From Clostridia bacterium (GTDB taxonomy: Bacteria; Bacillota; Clostridia; Oscillospirales; Butyricicoccaceae): a stretch of 64,000 nucleotides of DNA. The notes beneath the pieces were generated by a model, which was given only the letters and a program-made list of their open reading frames with translations, was not told the origin of the DNA and ran no database searches. The DNA lies in NCBI GenBank assembly GCA_017408985.1, contig JAFQTO010000001.1:113449-177448 (forward strand). The letters are read 5' to 3'. Both the position numbers and the translations under genes were made by a program. Shown in pieces: positions 33,828 to 43,399 of this stretch (the first letter of the stretch is position 1; each line of letters begins with the position of its first letter).

Positions 33828-35261
33828 TTACAATGTGATGTCAAGCTTTTTATTAACGATGCTGTCGGCTCTCTCCACGTACTCTATGGGGTACTTGGGA
33901 TTGCAGATGCGCACTATCTTCTGCCCCTGCTCGGAGCAGAGCTTGCTGATGCCGCCCGCACCCAACGCCACAACGTCGCCTATCTCTTCCATCATACATA
34001 TATTGTAGTGAGATTTTTTGTCGTTTTTGCAGAATCCTATATTTTCAAGGCCGCCTGCAGAGTATTTTTGTCTGTACAGATAATAGGGCTTGTAGCCTGC
34101 CTTCTCAATGACCTCATAGCAGGCATCCAGCTCACTTCGGGTAAGCTCTCCGCGCTTGCCGAAGCGCATAGGTGCGCCTTTTTTCCTGGCAAGACAATGT
34201 ACGGTGATATTTTCAGGGTCAAGCTCCACCACCCTGCGCACGCTATTGAGCAGACTGTCACCGTTATCACCGGGCAGACCCGCAATAAGGTCCATATTGA
34301 TGTCAAAATCCCCTGCCCTGCGCGCCATTGAATAGGCGTTGATTATATCAGCTACGGTATGCTTCCTGCCTACGTTCTCAAGCACCTGATCGTTCATCGT
34401 CTGAGGATTGATGCTGATTCGGCTGACACCGTTATGAGCCAGCACTTCAAGCTTGTCGCAGGTTATGGTCTCCGGTCTGCCTGCCTCAACGGTAAACTCA
34501 CGGCAGGCAGAAAGGTCAAAACTGCTTCTTATGGCTTTAATAAGCTCGTCAAGCTGCTGTGCGCTGAGTGTTGTGGGCGTACCTCCGCCTATGTATACCG
34601 AGCCTATACGTCTGTTTTCACGGCTGAGCATTACCCCTGCCGCCTCGACCTCGCGCAGAAGTGCGCGGTGATAAGGCTCAATAAGATGACCCCAGCGCAC
34701 CATATCGTTGCTGACAAAGGAACAGTAAGCACATTTGGAGGGGCAGAACGGGATGCCCGCATACAGCTGCACCTCATCGGGCCTCAGCTTACGTTCGGTC
34801 TCAAGTGCCGCCTCGGCTGCCGCGATGCAAAGCTCGGCCCTGTCGGGAGATACGAAGTATCTGTCCCTCAGCCATTTTTCGGTGTCGGCTATGCTGTTAC
34901 CCTGCTGCATATACACTCTTGCGGGCTTGGCAGGCTTGACACCCGTCAGCGAGCCCCATACGGGCTCCGACTCCAGATGCTGCACTATTGCGCGGTACAG
35001 AGCGGTCTTGACGGCATAGCTGACTATCCGCTTGCCCTCCTCACCGCTCTGTTCACGCTCTCTGCACTCTCCGCAGGTAGTTTTGTCTCCCCTGCTGACC
35101 GAGGCTGCGGCAACTACCCAGCCGTCTGTACGTTCAAGGGTGCTTATACATAAGTCTCCGCCCTCAAGGTCATCAGGCATATGCTTCTCGTCAGGCAAAA
35201 GGGCGATAAGCATATCCTGCACGGCTGTGAGGCGGTCGTGACCGATTATACGGTATTTCAT
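33828..35261 (-). CDS. hemZ: coproporphyrinogen III oxidase-like radical SAM protein HemZ
   Basis: The 477-aa radical-SAM protein has the cluster motif CPSKCAYCSF near residue 174, VYIGGGTPTTL near 225, then RISINPQTMND and the HemN-like C-terminal helix region. An N-terminal domain of about 165 residues marks the HemZ branch. No other haem genes lie here, so its substrate could be something else. Its ATG overlaps the stop of the metallo-hydrolase gene by 4 nt. Confidence 0.88.
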   Translation of the reverse strand: MKYRIIGHDRLTAVQDMLIALLPDEKHMPDDLEGGDLCISTLERTDGWVVAAASVSRGDKTTCGECREREQSGEEGKRIVSYAVKTALYRAIVQHLESEPVWGSLTGVKPAKPARVYMQQGNSIADTEKWLRDRYFVSPDRAELCIAAAEAALETERKLRPDEVQLYAGIPFCPSKCAYCSFVSNDMVRWGHLIEPYHRALLREVEAAGVMLSRENRRIGSVYIGGGTPTTLSAQQLDELIKAIRSSFDLSACREFTVEAGRPETITCDKLEVLAHNGVSRISINPQTMNDQVLENVGRKHTVADIINAYSMARRAGDFDINMDLIAGLPGDNGDSLLNSVRRVVELDPENITVHCLARKKGAPMRFGKRGELTRSELDACYEVIEKAGYKPYYLYRQKYSAGGLENIGFCKNDKKSHYNICMMEEIGDVVALGAGGISKLCSEQGQKIVRICNPKYPIEYVERADSIVNKKLDITL

Positions 35262-35881
35262 AATATTGCAGCGCGCATCAGGTAATTATACTGACGCTCG
35301 TGGCTGAGGAGGGTGCTCTCTCCGTGGCCGGGATAGACGGTATACTCTCCGTCAAGCTTGCCGATTCTGCGGAGGGACTGAAGCATCTCGTTGTCGTCTC
35401 CCCCGTCAAGGTCGCATCTGCCCCAACTCTCATAAAACAGAGTATCGCCGGAGAATATGCAGTCGCCGCATATGATAACGCAGGAGCCTTTGGAATGTCC
35501 GGGAGTGTTGAGCACGGTCAGTTTGAGCTGACCAAGCTCTATAGTCATACCGTCGGTAAGATATCCGTCTGCCTTGGGCGCGTCAAAATTGCCTCTGAAA
35601 TAGCCGGAATTTTTGACGTACTTCTCCTGCATCATTCCCTCGTCAAGCTTGTGGACAAGCACCTTTGCGCCCGTTTCTCTCTGCAGTCTGGCGGCGGCAA
35701 GCAAATGGTCAAAATGACCGTGGGTAAGGATGATATACTCGGGCATTCTGCCCTCAAGGGCCTCAGAGATGCGGTCAAAATTTCCGCCCGGGTCGATAAC
35801 GGCGCATTTTGCGCTGACCTCATCCTCGATAATATAGCAATTGGTTTGAAGCAGACCTACTATAACTGTCTTTATCTTCAT
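35258..35881 (-). CDS. metallo-beta-lactamase-fold hydrolase (glyoxalase II-like, YqgX type)
   Basis: The 207-aa protein has the metal motif LTHGHFDHLLA near residue 53, LNTPGHSKGS near 131, IFSGDTLF with the bridging Asp near 149 and the closing YPGHGEST near 187. This matches small YqgX/GloB-like hydrolases that split thioesters such as S-lactoyl conjugates. It lies in the relA-dtd operon, a common Firmicute neighbourhood. Confidence 0.9.
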   Translation of the reverse strand: MKIKTVIVGLLQTNCYIIEDEVSAKCAVIDPGGNFDRISEALEGRMPEYIILTHGHFDHLLAAARLQRETGAKVLVHKLDEGMMQEKYVKNSGYFRGNFDAPKADGYLTDGMTIELGQLKLTVLNTPGHSKGSCVIICGDCIFSGDTLFYESWGRCDLDGGDDNEMLQSLRRIGKLDGEYTVYPGHGESTLLSHERQYNYLMRAAIL

Positions 35882-35888
35882 ATTTTCC

Positions 35889-36344
35889 TCACTTTTTGAG
35901 CATACGCTCGGTGTCGAGTATCAACGTGACGGGACCGTCGTTTACGTGGTCTATCTGCATATCTGCGCCGAATTTGCCCGTTACGGGGGTGATGCCGTAC
36001 TTTTTTAGTTCGCTCAAAAACAGCTCGTACAGAGGTATGGCGGTATTGGGGCGTGCCGCCGAGAAGAAATCGGGACGTCTGCCTTTGGCGCATTCGCCGT
36101 AGAGGGTGAAGTTAGACACGACCATCATTCCCCCGCCTACGTCGGAGAGACCTAAATTCATTTTTTCGTTCTCGTCCTCATAAATGCGCATTTCTGCGCA
36201 TTTTTTTGCAAGATATACGGCGTCGCTCTCTTTGTCTTCCGAGCCTATGCCCAAAAGGACCAAAAACCCCTTGTCAATACTGCCGCCGAACTCTCCGTCT
36301 ATGGTAATGGATGCTCTGCTTACTCTCGAAAGTACTGCTCTCAT
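35889..36344 (-). CDS. dtd: D-aminoacyl-tRNA deacylase
   Basis: The 151-aa protein is DTD, which removes D-amino acids (and Gly from tRNA-Ala). Conserved words are MRAVLSRVSRASITI, VVSNFTLYGECAKGRRPDF near residue 76 and NDGPVTLILDTE near 135. Coupling to relA (3 nt) is standard in Firmicutes. It may matter here because three racemase-family genes are encoded nearby; that link is inference. Confidence 0.96.
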   Translation of the reverse strand: MRAVLSRVSRASITIDGEFGGSIDKGFLVLLGIGSEDKESDAVYLAKKCAEMRIYEDENEKMNLGLSDVGGGMMVVSNFTLYGECAKGRRPDFFSAARPNTAIPLYELFLSELKKYGITPVTGKFGADMQIDHVNDGPVTLILDTERMLKK

Positions 36345-36347
36345 AGG

Positions 36348-38543
36348 TCAGTTTTCCTCTTTTCCTTCTATACATCTGGTAATGTCGTACACACCCGTAC
36401 TCTTGCGGATGCGCTGCATAAGCAGGGACAGCTGTTCCCTGCCGCTGACCAAAGCGGTCAGGAATATATTGGTCTGTCCGTCTGCGGTGTCACGGGCGTT
36501 AAGCTCGGTTACACCGATCTTCATATTGCTGATGACCGTAACGATATCGGCAAGCACGCCCGTTCTGGTCTTGGCGGTTATACGCAGGGCGACGCTGTAA
36601 TTCTTGCGGTCGGCATTATCGTCCCATTCGGCTTTGATCCATCTGCCGTACTCGGAGTCTTTATTAAGAGAGGTACGGACGTTGCCGCAGTCCTTGCGGT
36701 GAACGGATACGCCGTAGCCTCGGGTAACGAATCCTATGATATCGTCACCGGGAATGGGACAGCAGCACTTGGAGAACTTGACAAGACAGTTATCAAGTCC
36801 CTCCACGATAACACCGCTGTTGGAGGGCTTGCGGTTCTTGTCAGACTTCATTATCTGTGCCGCGGGGTTCTCACGCTGCTTCTGCTGCTTGGTGTGCTCC
36901 TCACGGACTCTTGCGATTATACGGGACATTGCGATACCGCCGTAGCCGATGGAGGCATAAAGCTCGTCAAGGCTGGGGAAGTCAAAACGTCTGAGCAGCA
37001 CCGTCTGGAAATCCTTCTGATTGAAAGTATCCCACAGCAGGCCTATCTTGAGTTCGCGCTCAAGTTCTGCCCTGCCCGTTTCGATATTCTCCTCGCGGCG
37101 TTCTTTTTTGAACCACTGCTTCATCTTGGTACGGGCAGAGGAGGTCTTGACTATCTGCATCCAGTCGCGCTTGGGGCCCGTGGAGGACGACGAGGTGATG
37201 ATATCCACCACGTCACCGTTTTTGAGTGCGTAATCAATGGTGACTATCCTGCCGTTGACCTTGGCGCCCGTCATACGGTTGCCGACCTGCGAGTGTATGG
37301 CGTAGGCAAAATCTATGGGGGTTGCACCGTTGGGCAGGGAGATGACGTCACCCTTGGGGGTGAACACGAACACCTCATCGGAGAACATATCCACCTTGAT
37401 ATTCTTGATAAAATCCTCCGCGTCACTGTCCTGCTGACTCTCCAGCAGCTGACGTACCCAGGCAAACGCCTCTTCGTTCTGCTGACCGCGGAGTCCGTCC
37501 TTGTACTTCCAGTGGGCGGCGATGCCGTATTCTGCCATCTGATCCATCTGCTTGGTGCGTATCTGCACCTCGATGGGCACACCGTCATTGCCGATGACCG
37601 AGGTGTGCAGAGACTGATAGCCGTTGGGTTTTGGGGTACTTATATAGTCCTTGAATCTGCCGGGAACGAGCCTGAACAGCTCGTGGATAACGCCCAGCAC
37701 ATTGTAGCAGTCGTGGATATCCTCAACTATAACGCGAGTGGCGCAGATGTCGTATATCTCATCAAAGTTGAGGTTCTGACCGTAGACCTTGCGGTAAATG
37801 CTGTAAAGATGCTTGACACGGGATTTGATCTCAAACTCTATCCCCTCCGCCCGCAGGCGCTGAGCGATGGTATTCTCGATAGACTGCAGAAATTCGTGGA
37901 GCTTGACCTTTTTGCCTGCCAGAAAGCTGGTGATCTCGTCGCAGCCGACGGGGTCAAGGATCTGCAGAGATATATCCTCAAGCTCCTTCTTGATGGTCTG
38001 CATACCCAGACGGTGAGCCAGAGGAGCGTATATCTCCATAGTCTCGAGAGCCTTTTCGCTGCGCTTGCGGGGATTCCAATACTGGTTGGTACGCATATTG
38101 TGCAAACGGTCGGCAAGCTTGATGATGATAACGCGGATGTCCTTTGCCATAGCAAGGAACATCTTGCGGAGATCCTCCATCTGTTCCTCTTCACGGCTGC
38201 TGTATACGATGTGTCCCAGTTTGGTAACACCGTCCACAAGCAGTGCTACCGAGTCACCGAACTCTTTTTTGATGTCGTTGTAGGTGACACAGGTATCCTC
38301 TATGCAGTCGTGGAGCAGACCTGCCTCTATAGCCTCAGGGTCCATACCCAGCTGAGAGAGTATATACGCCGTCTCCACGGGATGAATGATATAGGGCTCG
38401 CCGCTCTTTCGGTACTGTCCCTCGTGAAGAGAACGGGCATAGCGATAAGCGCGTCTGATATTCTCCGCGTTGGCAGGAGTTTCACACGCACATATCTCCT
38501 CGATTTTTTGTTCGGTTGCTTTGATAATGTCTGAGTCGTTCAT
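36348..38543 (-). CDS. relA: bifunctional (p)ppGpp synthetase/hydrolase
   Basis: The 731-aa long RSH protein has the HD hydrolase domain (HPVETAYILSQLGMD, LLHDCIEDT near residue 78), the synthetase domain (YDICATRVIVEDIHDCYNVLGVIH, then PKPNGYQSLHTSV), a TGS domain (VFTPKGDVISLPNGATPIDFAY written as two parts in the protein) and a C-terminal ACT domain. Both catalytic halves look intact. Length equals the Bacillus enzyme. It controls the stringent response. Confidence 0.96.
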   Translation of the reverse strand: MNDSDIIKATEQKIEEICACETPANAENIRRAYRYARSLHEGQYRKSGEPYIIHPVETAYILSQLGMDPEAIEAGLLHDCIEDTCVTYNDIKKEFGDSVALLVDGVTKLGHIVYSSREEEQMEDLRKMFLAMAKDIRVIIIKLADRLHNMRTNQYWNPRKRSEKALETMEIYAPLAHRLGMQTIKKELEDISLQILDPVGCDEITSFLAGKKVKLHEFLQSIENTIAQRLRAEGIEFEIKSRVKHLYSIYRKVYGQNLNFDEIYDICATRVIVEDIHDCYNVLGVIHELFRLVPGRFKDYISTPKPNGYQSLHTSVIGNDGVPIEVQIRTKQMDQMAEYGIAAHWKYKDGLRGQQNEEAFAWVRQLLESQQDSDAEDFIKNIKVDMFSDEVFVFTPKGDVISLPNGATPIDFAYAIHSQVGNRMTGAKVNGRIVTIDYALKNGDVVDIITSSSSTGPKRDWMQIVKTSSARTKMKQWFKKERREENIETGRAELERELKIGLLWDTFNQKDFQTVLLRRFDFPSLDELYASIGYGGIAMSRIIARVREEHTKQQKQRENPAAQIMKSDKNRKPSNSGVIVEGLDNCLVKFSKCCCPIPGDDIIGFVTRGYGVSVHRKDCGNVRTSLNKDSEYGRWIKAEWDDNADRKNYSVALRITAKTRTGVLADIVTVISNMKIGVTELNARDTADGQTNIFLTALVSGREQLSLLMQRIRKSTGVYDITRCIEGKEEN

Positions 38544-38547
38544 AGAG

Positions 38548-40629
38548 TTACCTCTGTCTGAGCTCGTTAAGTCTCTTGAGTGCTATAGAGCCGTTGATGT
38601 CGGCTTTGCCGCTGTAGTTAAGTATGTTGATAAGGATATCGTCATCAAGAAGATCATAGTTAAATATGGAAAACTCGGAGAAAATATCCATACAGACCAA
38701 GAATCTTCCGAGACTCAAGCTGTTATTGGACTCATAGCGTATCTTGCGGTAGATGGAACGGGCGCCGTCCATAAGGGTACCGTTTTCGGCATTGGCTTTG
38801 ATATGTCTGAATACGGCAACAAGCTCGTTCTTGGTGGGGCTGAGATGTGCCGCCATCTCACAGCTGATCTCACGGTTGTCTGCAAACGCCAGATATGCCG
38901 CAAAAGAGTCGGCATCGAAGGTCTCTTCTTTTTCCGACCATTTGAGGTCTTTGATAACAAGCTGAACGCTGTTTCTGCCGCGGTAGCTGTTGATCTCTGC
39001 CGAGAATACGATATCAAGCAGATCGTCTTTTACGAAGGGGCAGCTCTTCATACCCATACCGAATACGAAGCTGTAAAAATACATCCCGTTCTTGCTTAAA
39101 AGCAGCTTGATATGCCGCTCGTGGCTGATGGGAGTGATCTCCTCCACACGCATACCCGTCATGGCAAACACCGGCTGGGCGTTGCCCATACCGAAAGGCT
39201 CAAGGACGCTCAGTCCCTGCACCTCGGACACGGTAAGCTCCTGAGGCTGGACCTTGCAGTCAACGTTGATATAGGGAGCCGTATCGGATGAGTCGGAAAA
39301 CTCATCTGCGTATTTTTCAAGCGCGTCACGGAGGGCTGCAAGATTGCTTCTGTCCAGAGACAGACCGACGGCAAGCTCGTGACCGCCGTATTTTTCAAGC
39401 AGGGCGGCATTCTTTTCAAGTGCGGCATAGAGATTAAAGCCCTTGATGCTTCTGCCGGAGCCTTTGCCGCTGTCGCCGTTCAGGGATATCAGTATGCAGG
39501 GCATACCGTATCTGTCGGACAGACGGGAGGACACGATGCCGATAACGCCGTTGTGCCAATTCTCGCCCCACAGCACAAGTATCTTCTTGCGGGTAAGCTC
39601 AGGCTGCTCCTTGAGCCGCTCGGTGATCTCGGTAAAGATGCCGTTCTCCTCTTCCTGTCTGATCCGGTTAAGGTCGCAGAGCTGTTCGGCAAGGCTTGCC
39701 GCCTCGGTCCAGTCCTCGGTCAGAAACATCCGTGCCGCGTGCGACGCGACGCCCAGTCTGCCCGCGGCGTTGATACGGGGTGCCATAACGAAGCTGACCG
39801 AGTTGGCGTTGATAGGCTTGTTGTCAAGACCCAGCTTGTTCATAAGAGCACGCAGGCCGAGATTTTTGGTATAGGGCAGTTTTTTGAGTCCGACCGACAC
39901 TATGGTGCGGTTTTCATCACGCAAAGGCATAACGTCGGCAATGGTGCCCACAGCAACGACGTCGGCATAACGCTCCAGCATTTCATCTATGGGTGTATGT
40001 TTTTCCATAGCACAAATCAGCTTGAAGGCTACACCGACGCCCGCAAGCTCTTTGAACGGATATTGACTTCCCTCTCTGCGGGGATTGACCACCGCGCAGG
40101 CGGCGGGCAGGATCTCTTTGCACTCGTGATGATCGGTGATGATAAGCTTGAGTCCCAGATCCTTTGCATAGTCGGCTTCCTCAACGGCGGTAATGCCCGA
40201 GTCTACCGTAATAAGCAGGCGGCAGCCGTCATCGTACAGAGTCTTGATAGCCTGCAGATTAAGACCATACCCCTCACCGAGACGGTCGGGTATGTAGTAG
40301 GTGCAGTCGGCGCCTCTCGATTTGAGATATCGGATCATAATGCAGGTAGCGGTGACACCGTCCACGTCATAGTCACCGTAAACGGCTATACGCTCGCCGT
40401 TTCGGATAGACTCCTCAATAACAGCAATGGCTTTGTCCATATCCTGAAGCAGAAACGGATCGGAGATATTGGAAATACCGCTGTCCATAAACGCCTTTGC
40501 TCCGTCTGTGTCGGTGATCCCTCTTGCGGTAAGTACGGTTGCGGCAAGACGGGGAATATTAAGGGACGCAGAAAGAGCCTGAGCGCAAACATCGCTGCGC
40601 TCGGAAATAATCCATCTTTTCTTTTTCAT
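38548..40629 (-). CDS. recJ: single-stranded-DNA exonuclease RecJ
   Basis: The 693-aa protein has DHH motifs (YGDYDVDGVTATC near residue 81, LIITDHHECKE near 158), the DHHA1 motif GGHELAVGLSL near 402 and C-terminal OB-like and accessory domains. It degrades single-stranded DNA 5' to 3' during repair. It is the first gene of the long recJ-relA-dtd run; ATG follows TATGGAG. Confidence 0.95.
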   Translation of the reverse strand: MKKKRWIISERSDVCAQALSASLNIPRLAATVLTARGITDTDGAKAFMDSGISNISDPFLLQDMDKAIAVIEESIRNGERIAVYGDYDVDGVTATCIMIRYLKSRGADCTYYIPDRLGEGYGLNLQAIKTLYDDGCRLLITVDSGITAVEEADYAKDLGLKLIITDHHECKEILPAACAVVNPRREGSQYPFKELAGVGVAFKLICAMEKHTPIDEMLERYADVVAVGTIADVMPLRDENRTIVSVGLKKLPYTKNLGLRALMNKLGLDNKPINANSVSFVMAPRINAAGRLGVASHAARMFLTEDWTEAASLAEQLCDLNRIRQEEENGIFTEITERLKEQPELTRKKILVLWGENWHNGVIGIVSSRLSDRYGMPCILISLNGDSGKGSGRSIKGFNLYAALEKNAALLEKYGGHELAVGLSLDRSNLAALRDALEKYADEFSDSSDTAPYINVDCKVQPQELTVSEVQGLSVLEPFGMGNAQPVFAMTGMRVEEITPISHERHIKLLLSKNGMYFYSFVFGMGMKSCPFVKDDLLDIVFSAEINSYRGRNSVQLVIKDLKWSEKEETFDADSFAAYLAFADNREISCEMAAHLSPTKNELVAVFRHIKANAENGTLMDGARSIYRKIRYESNNSLSLGRFLVCMDIFSEFSIFNYDLLDDDILINILNYSGKADINGSIALKRLNELRQR

Positions 40630-40661
40630 ACAAACTCCATATTTTATTTTTATTGATAAAT

Positions 40662-40690
40662 ATTATATCAAAAAGACAAGACATATACAA
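40662..40690 (-). promoter_or_regulatory. promoter of the recJ-relA operon
   Basis: On the minus strand TTGTAT (40690-40685), 17 nt and a perfect TATAAT (40667-40662) lie 33 bp upstream of recJ. Confidence 0.7.
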
Positions 40691-40724
40691 GAAAATTATA
40701 TAAAAAAGAGGACGGATAAAAGCA

Positions 40725-40761
40725 AAAAAGTGTGCCCGACCAAAAGATGGGCACACTTTTT
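40725..40761. terminator. terminator after the Na/Pi transporter gene
   Basis: A perfect 13-bp stem AAAAAGTGTGCCC / GGGCACACTTTTT with an 11-nt loop and T runs on both strands. Confidence 0.92.
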
Positions 40762-40784
40762 GGAAATATTATGCAGACAGCTGA

Positions 40785-42530
40785 TCACATAGCGTATTTT
40801 TTGCTGAAAAAGGCAAAGTCTTCATTGAATGCCTTGTCGTTGCTGCTCTTGACCTCATGGAGATATTCATGGGTCTTGAAGCTGTCGTGCTGTACCTCGA
40901 TCATTGCAACGGCGATATTGGAGCAATGGTCGGATACGCGCTCGTAGTTGCTCAGAAGATCGTTGAGCACAAATCCAAGCTCGATCGTGCAGGAGCCGGA
41001 CTGAAGTCTGGTGATATGGCGCATCTTGATCTCAGCAATGATATCGTCGATGACCTGCTCAAGAGGCTCGACCTTGCTTGCAAGAGCCAGATCGTTGTTC
41101 TCAAACGCCTGAGCGGTAATGTTCAGTATCTCGGTAATCGCGGCGGTGGCAACGGCAATCTCCCTGTTTGCCGCCTCGGAGAAGCGGATGTTCTTGTCGT
41201 GCATCTCCTCTGCGACACCCAGCAAGTTTACCGCGTGGTCGCTGAGACGTTCAAACTCGCCGATGGTATGGAGTATCTTGGATACCTGTCTGCTGTCGGC
41301 GTCGGACAGTTCCTTGCTTGACAGCTTGACCATATAGGTACCAAGCTTATCCTCGTACATATCGATCTCGTCTTCCAGCTCAAGTATCTTGTTGGCTGTC
41401 TGGGTGTTGAACTTCTGGATTATGCCCAGACCAAGCTCTATAGACTCGTGAGCCATTTTGCACATTCTGACCGTAACGTTATTGCTCTCGTAAACGGCGA
41501 TCGCGGGAGTATTGAACAGACGCTCGTCGATAAGGGCGAAGGTCTCTTTTTCTTCCTTGTTTGGAATGAGCTTTTCGGCTATTTTCACAAGCTGCTTGCA
41601 GAAAGGCAGCAGGATGATTGTGGTGAACACGTTGAATATGCTGTGGGAAACGGCTATGCCGAAGGGATTGACCGCTGTGTCCATAAACCCAAAGTCGATA
41701 ACCGCGCCCAGACCGTAAAACAGTATCATACAAACGGCTGTACCGATAAGGTTAAAGCTCATATGTATCACCGATACGCGCTTGGCGTTCTTGTTGACGC
41801 CGATGCTGGATATAACGGCGGTGACGCAAGTACCGATGTTCTGACCCATTATGATGGGGATAGCCATACCGAAGGTTATACCGCCCGTCAGAGACAGCGC
41901 CTGCAGAATACCCACAGAAGCTGCCGAACTCTGGATAATACCGGTAAACACCGCACCGACGAGCACGCCTACGACGGGGTTCTTGAATGCGGTCAGTATG
42001 CTCTGGAACTGGGGCATATCGGCAAGGGGCTCAACTGCGCCGCTCATAAGGTTCATACCGAACATAAGCACGGCGAAGCCAACCATAATGTTGCCTATAT
42101 CCTTGTTCTTGTTGCGCTTTGCCGCCATTATCATCAGGATACCGATGAAAGCGAAAATGGGGGCAAAATTGGAGGGCTTGAGGAACTTGATGAAGATATT
42201 GTCGCTCTCTATGCCGCTGAGTGACAGTATCCACGCGGTAAGGGTGGTTCCGATATTGGAGCCCATGATAACGCCAACCGTCTGGGACAGGTGAAGTATG
42301 CCGGAGTTGACAAGGCCGACCAGCATAACGGTCATCGCAGACGAGGACTGGATGGCGATGGTGATGCCCGCACCGAGGATAAGTCCCTTGATGGGGGTTG
42401 CGGTCATCTTGCGCAAGGTCTGCTCAAGCTTGCCGCCCGAGAGCTTTTTGAGCCCGTTGGACATTTCGTTCATACCGTAGAGGAAGAACGCAAGTCCGCC
42501 TATAAGTGTAACTATCGAGAATATATCCAT
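40785..42530 (-). CDS. Na/Pi-cotransporter family protein with PhoU domain
   Basis: The 581-aa protein has an N-terminal NptA/PNaS transporter half (about residues 1-330) with duplicated QSSSAMTVMLVG and QSSAASVGILQA motifs, and a C-terminal PhoU-like helical domain (about 355-560). It probably imports phosphate with sodium or controls phosphate flux. The HD hydrolase gene upstream is 15 bp away and shares its operon. Confidence 0.92.
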   Translation of the reverse strand: MDIFSIVTLIGGLAFFLYGMNEMSNGLKKLSGGKLEQTLRKMTATPIKGLILGAGITIAIQSSSAMTVMLVGLVNSGILHLSQTVGVIMGSNIGTTLTAWILSLSGIESDNIFIKFLKPSNFAPIFAFIGILMIMAAKRNKNKDIGNIMVGFAVLMFGMNLMSGAVEPLADMPQFQSILTAFKNPVVGVLVGAVFTGIIQSSAASVGILQALSLTGGITFGMAIPIIMGQNIGTCVTAVISSIGVNKNAKRVSVIHMSFNLIGTAVCMILFYGLGAVIDFGFMDTAVNPFGIAVSHSIFNVFTTIILLPFCKQLVKIAEKLIPNKEEKETFALIDERLFNTPAIAVYESNNVTVRMCKMAHESIELGLGIIQKFNTQTANKILELEDEIDMYEDKLGTYMVKLSSKELSDADSRQVSKILHTIGEFERLSDHAVNLLGVAEEMHDKNIRFSEAANREIAVATAAITEILNITAQAFENNDLALASKVEPLEQVIDDIIAEIKMRHITRLQSGSCTIELGFVLNDLLSNYERVSDHCSNIAVAMIEVQHDSFKTHEYLHEVKSSNDKAFNEDFAFFSKKYAM

Positions 42531-42545
42531 ATCAAAACTCCCTTC

Positions 42546-43202
42546 TTATATCAGCTGCTGCTCGTTGATGATGAGTTTGAACTGCAGCCCCAGCTTCTCC
42601 GCGGCTTTGCGGCACATTATCATACGGTGCAGGAATATCTCAAAATAATCCATAATGGAACCGAATTTGGTATCGATGCTGAGCTTGAGTTTTATGATGG
42701 TTTTTTCCTCGTTTATTTTGAGGGTGGCTTTTTTGACCGAGTAGTTTACTCTGTCGTGGATATCAAAGGCGGTAACGTCGGCGTTACGCACTCTGGTGCG
42801 ACGAACGTCACTCTTGTCAGCCAGAATAAGTGCGGCAGCGATATGGTCAACGGGGACGCCCGTGCCCTCGTCGTGATTTCCTATGGCGGTGACCACCGTA
42901 GCGATATCCTCGGGGTCCATTCCGTATTCGTTAAGTATCCTGAACGCCATAACAGCACCGCTCTGGGAGTGGTCGGCTCGGTTAACGAGATTGCCTATAT
43001 CGTGCAGGTAGCCGGCTATTTCGGCAAGCTCACAATCGTGTTCGGAATACCCCAGCGTCTCAACGATATATCTGGCAGTAAGCGCCACTTTGGATACGTG
43101 TGGAAAGCTGTGTTCGGTAAATCCCAATGCAAGAAGCGAACAGTCAGCTCTGCGAATGTACGCCTGAACGGCGGGGTCGTTCTTAAGTCGTTCTAAAATC
43201 AA
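42546..43202 (-). CDS. HD-domain phosphohydrolase
   Basis: The 218-aa protein has an HD domain with HVSKVALTARY near residue 35, GYLHDIGNLV near 64 (the HD pair), DHSQSG and AIGNHDEGTG. The C-terminal 70 residues are a Lys-rich beta segment. Members hydrolyse nucleotide or cyclic-dinucleotide phosphates; the substrate is unknown. It is co-transcribed with the phosphate transporter from the promoter at 43261-43289. Confidence 0.85.
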   Translation of the reverse strand: MILERLKNDPAVQAYIRRADCSLLALGFTEHSFPHVSKVALTARYIVETLGYSEHDCELAEIAGYLHDIGNLVNRADHSQSGAVMAFRILNEYGMDPEDIATVVTAIGNHDEGTGVPVDHIAAALILADKSDVRRTRVRNADVTAFDIHDRVNYSVKKATLKINEEKTIIKLKLSIDTKFGSIMDYFEIFLHRMIMCRKAAEKLGLQFKLIINEQQLI

Positions 43203-43260
43203 ATGTAAACCTCCTTTTGTACATTTGTCCTATTCTTCCCATTTTAATTCATACATATTA

Positions 43261-43289
43261 AGATTAACATAAATCACCCCTAATGTAAA
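43261..43289 (-). promoter_or_regulatory. promoter of the HD hydrolase-Na/Pi operon
   Basis: On the minus strand TTTACA (43289-43284), 17 nt and TAATCT (43266-43261). Confidence 0.45.
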
Positions 43290-43323
43290 GAGCGAGGCAA
43301 CTAAAACACGGTAAATTTTATTT

Positions 43324-43352
43324 TTGACAATTATATGCGGATATAGTAAAAT
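43324..43352 (+). promoter_or_regulatory. promoter of the threonine aldolase gene
   Basis: A perfect TTGACA, 17 nt and TAAAAT; the start codon follows about 47 bp later after GGGAGG. Confidence 0.75.
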
Positions 43353-43399
43353 TATTATATTATTCAGGTTATACATCCATTCAGGGAGGTACGGTTTTT

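Noticed and set aside
33828..35261. Haem biosynthesis cluster
   Set aside because: HemZ is alone among stringent-response and repair genes; no other porphyrin gene is nearby.
36699..38534. Long plus-strand open frame opposite relA (611 codons)
   Set aside because: It is the mirror frame of a well-recognised relA gene, has no ribosome binding site and encodes no known domain. Similar long antisense frames lie opposite guaB, tsf, recJ and the racemases because of codon bias.
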